Assembly: GCA_011390855.1 (NCBI GenBank)
Contig: JAABRN010000541.1
Span: 1-7,269, forward strand
Source: Hydrogenophaga sp.
GTDB taxonomy: Bacteria > Pseudomonadota > Gammaproteobacteria > Burkholderiales > Burkholderiaceae_C
Length of the DNA: 7,269 nucleotides
Direction of reading: 5' to 3'
Numbering within the stretch: the stretch's first letter is position 1; each line of letters begins with the position of its first letter. The position numbers and the translations under genes are program-made. The notes beneath the pieces were generated by a model that worked only from the letters and a program-made list of their open reading frames with translations, did no database searches and had not been told where the DNA came from. This document shows, one piece after another, positions 6,703-7,269 of the stretch.

Positions 6703-7170
6703 TCGGAATTTCCTTTGTCTTGCAGCGCAGGGGCGCCACCTGGCGGCAGTCTAGGAACAGTAAGCAGGGGCCACGGATGACAAAAATCAAGCCACTGGCC
6801 AGAGATGTAATTCGATGTCAGCAACCGGCCACCAGGCAACGCCGCGTTACGGCAAGAACAAGAGAGACACGCTGTGTAACGGGCGAAGTGAAGTACCGAG
6901 GCTCGGCCATCTGCTGTGTTGACGAACTGGCTGAACAACACGGCGCCGGGCAAGGCACCCATGCCCCGGAGGAACACGGGTCGCTTCATAGTTATCACGC
7001 TTTGATCTCATCATCACACCATTGTCCCAAATACCCCTGGGAGCATACGACCGGCGAGCCAGCCCAATCGACCGAACAGCGGGTCGATCGTCGATATGAT
7101 CAAGCGATCACCCGCGCAAGCTCGTCGGTACGCCCCCGCGGCCCGCCCGACATTTCCCGTCTCCGTCTGC
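6703..7170. other. Intergenic region between the divergent DUF2202 and helicase genes
   Basis: These 468 bases separate two divergently read genes and should contain both promoters. On the minus strand TTGTCA (6783-6778) resembles a -35 box for the DUF2202 gene but lacks a good -10 partner. On the plus strand TATGAT (7095-7100) resembles a -10 box about 70 bases before the helicase start, with only a weak TCGACC (7068-7073, 21-base spacing) upstream. A minus-strand open frame (6998-6699) has erratic codon use and no recognisable product. I see no tRNA, insertion sequence or terminator here. Confidence 0.5.
7067..7110. repeat. Inverted-repeat and GATC cluster upstream of the helicase gene
   Basis: ATCGACC (7067-7073) pairs with GGTCGAT (7082-7088) across eight bases, and TGATC (7097-7101) pairs with GATCA (7106-7110) across AAGC. 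Three GATC sites fall within 7086-7109. The -10-like TATGAT lies between and overlaps the second repeat, so the cluster might be an operator near the helicase promoter; this is inference from position only. Confidence 0.35.
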
Positions 7171-7269
7171 ATGTCCACCCCCTCCGCTTTGGCCGGTCCC
7201 GGTCTCAACCAGGCCCAGCAAGACGCCGTGAACCACCTCGGCGGTCCTTGCCTGGTACTCGCGGGCGCG
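7171..7269 (+). CDS. rep: Rep/UvrD-type ATP-dependent DNA helicase (N-terminal 33 codons; 3' end outside window)
   Basis: The ATG at 7171 opens a frame running off the right edge. After a short variable start it reads LNQAQQDAVNHLGGPCLVLAGA, beginning with the Q-motif region (L-N-x-x-Q-x-x-A-V) of superfamily 1A helicases and ending at the beginning of Walker A, whose G-S-G-K-T would lie just past the window. The form G-P-C-L-V-L-A-G-A is typical of Rep, the 3'-5' helicase that helps replication forks past bound proteins; UvrD and PcrA are close relatives and cannot be excluded from so short a piece. No clear Shine-Dalgarno sequence precedes the ATG. It is unrelated in function to the envelope genes on its left. 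Confidence 0.82.
   Translation, partial: MSTPSALAGPGLNQAQQDAVNHLGGPCLVLAGA

Noticed and set aside
6845..6881. CGTTAC and GTAACG as an inverted repeat
   Set aside because: Only six base pairs across a 25-base gap; expected by chance.
7014..7208. A 64-codon minus-strand frame overlapping the helicase start
   Set aside because: It is antisense to the recognisable helicase N-terminus and has no family resemblance.

Overview
The window looks like a chromosomal segment from a high-GC Gram-negative bacterium, most likely a betaproteobacterium of the Burkholderiales (possibly Comamonadaceae). This is inferred from strongly GC-biased third codon positions, three lipobox signal peptides, the Rep-type helicase N-terminus and the mix of families; no rRNA or marker gene is present to settle it. 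I see no mobile element, CRISPR array, tRNA or rRNA.

Layout. (1) Bases 1-477 (+) hold the 3' end of a secreted, Asp-box (sialidase-like) propeller protein. It ends in a Thr/Pro linker, a Gly run with one Cys, a hydrophobic helix and an Arg cluster: a C-terminal protein-sorting signal of the JDVT-CTERM type. A strong intrinsic terminator follows. (2) Bases 762-3986 (+) encode a 1074-residue lipoprotein built of LVIVD-like beta-propeller repeats, also followed by a strong terminator. (3) Bases 4141-4686 (+) encode a small CPBP/Rce1-like glutamic intramembrane protease with all three family motifs, the best candidate for the cognate sorting enzyme (MrtJ). (4) On the minus strand, converging on the protease gene, lies a pair read from right to left: a DUF2202 ferritin-like lipoprotein (6702-6043), then an SO2930-family diheme c-type cytochrome lipoprotein (5949-4693). 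(5) A 468-base gap with no convincing gene leads to the first 33 codons of a Rep/UvrD-type DNA helicase (7171 onward, +), an unrelated housekeeping gene.

How the genes may work together. The central point is a sorting signal and its probable processing protease about 3.7 kb apart, in a cluster where all the other complete genes encode exported lipoproteins. The family assignments are by motif recognition; the substrate-enzyme pairing follows the published proposal that Cys-containing C-terminal sorting signals are processed by Rce1-like glutamic proteases. That the propellers, the diheme cytochrome and the ferritin-like protein share one envelope function (redox or metal handling) is inference from proximity only.
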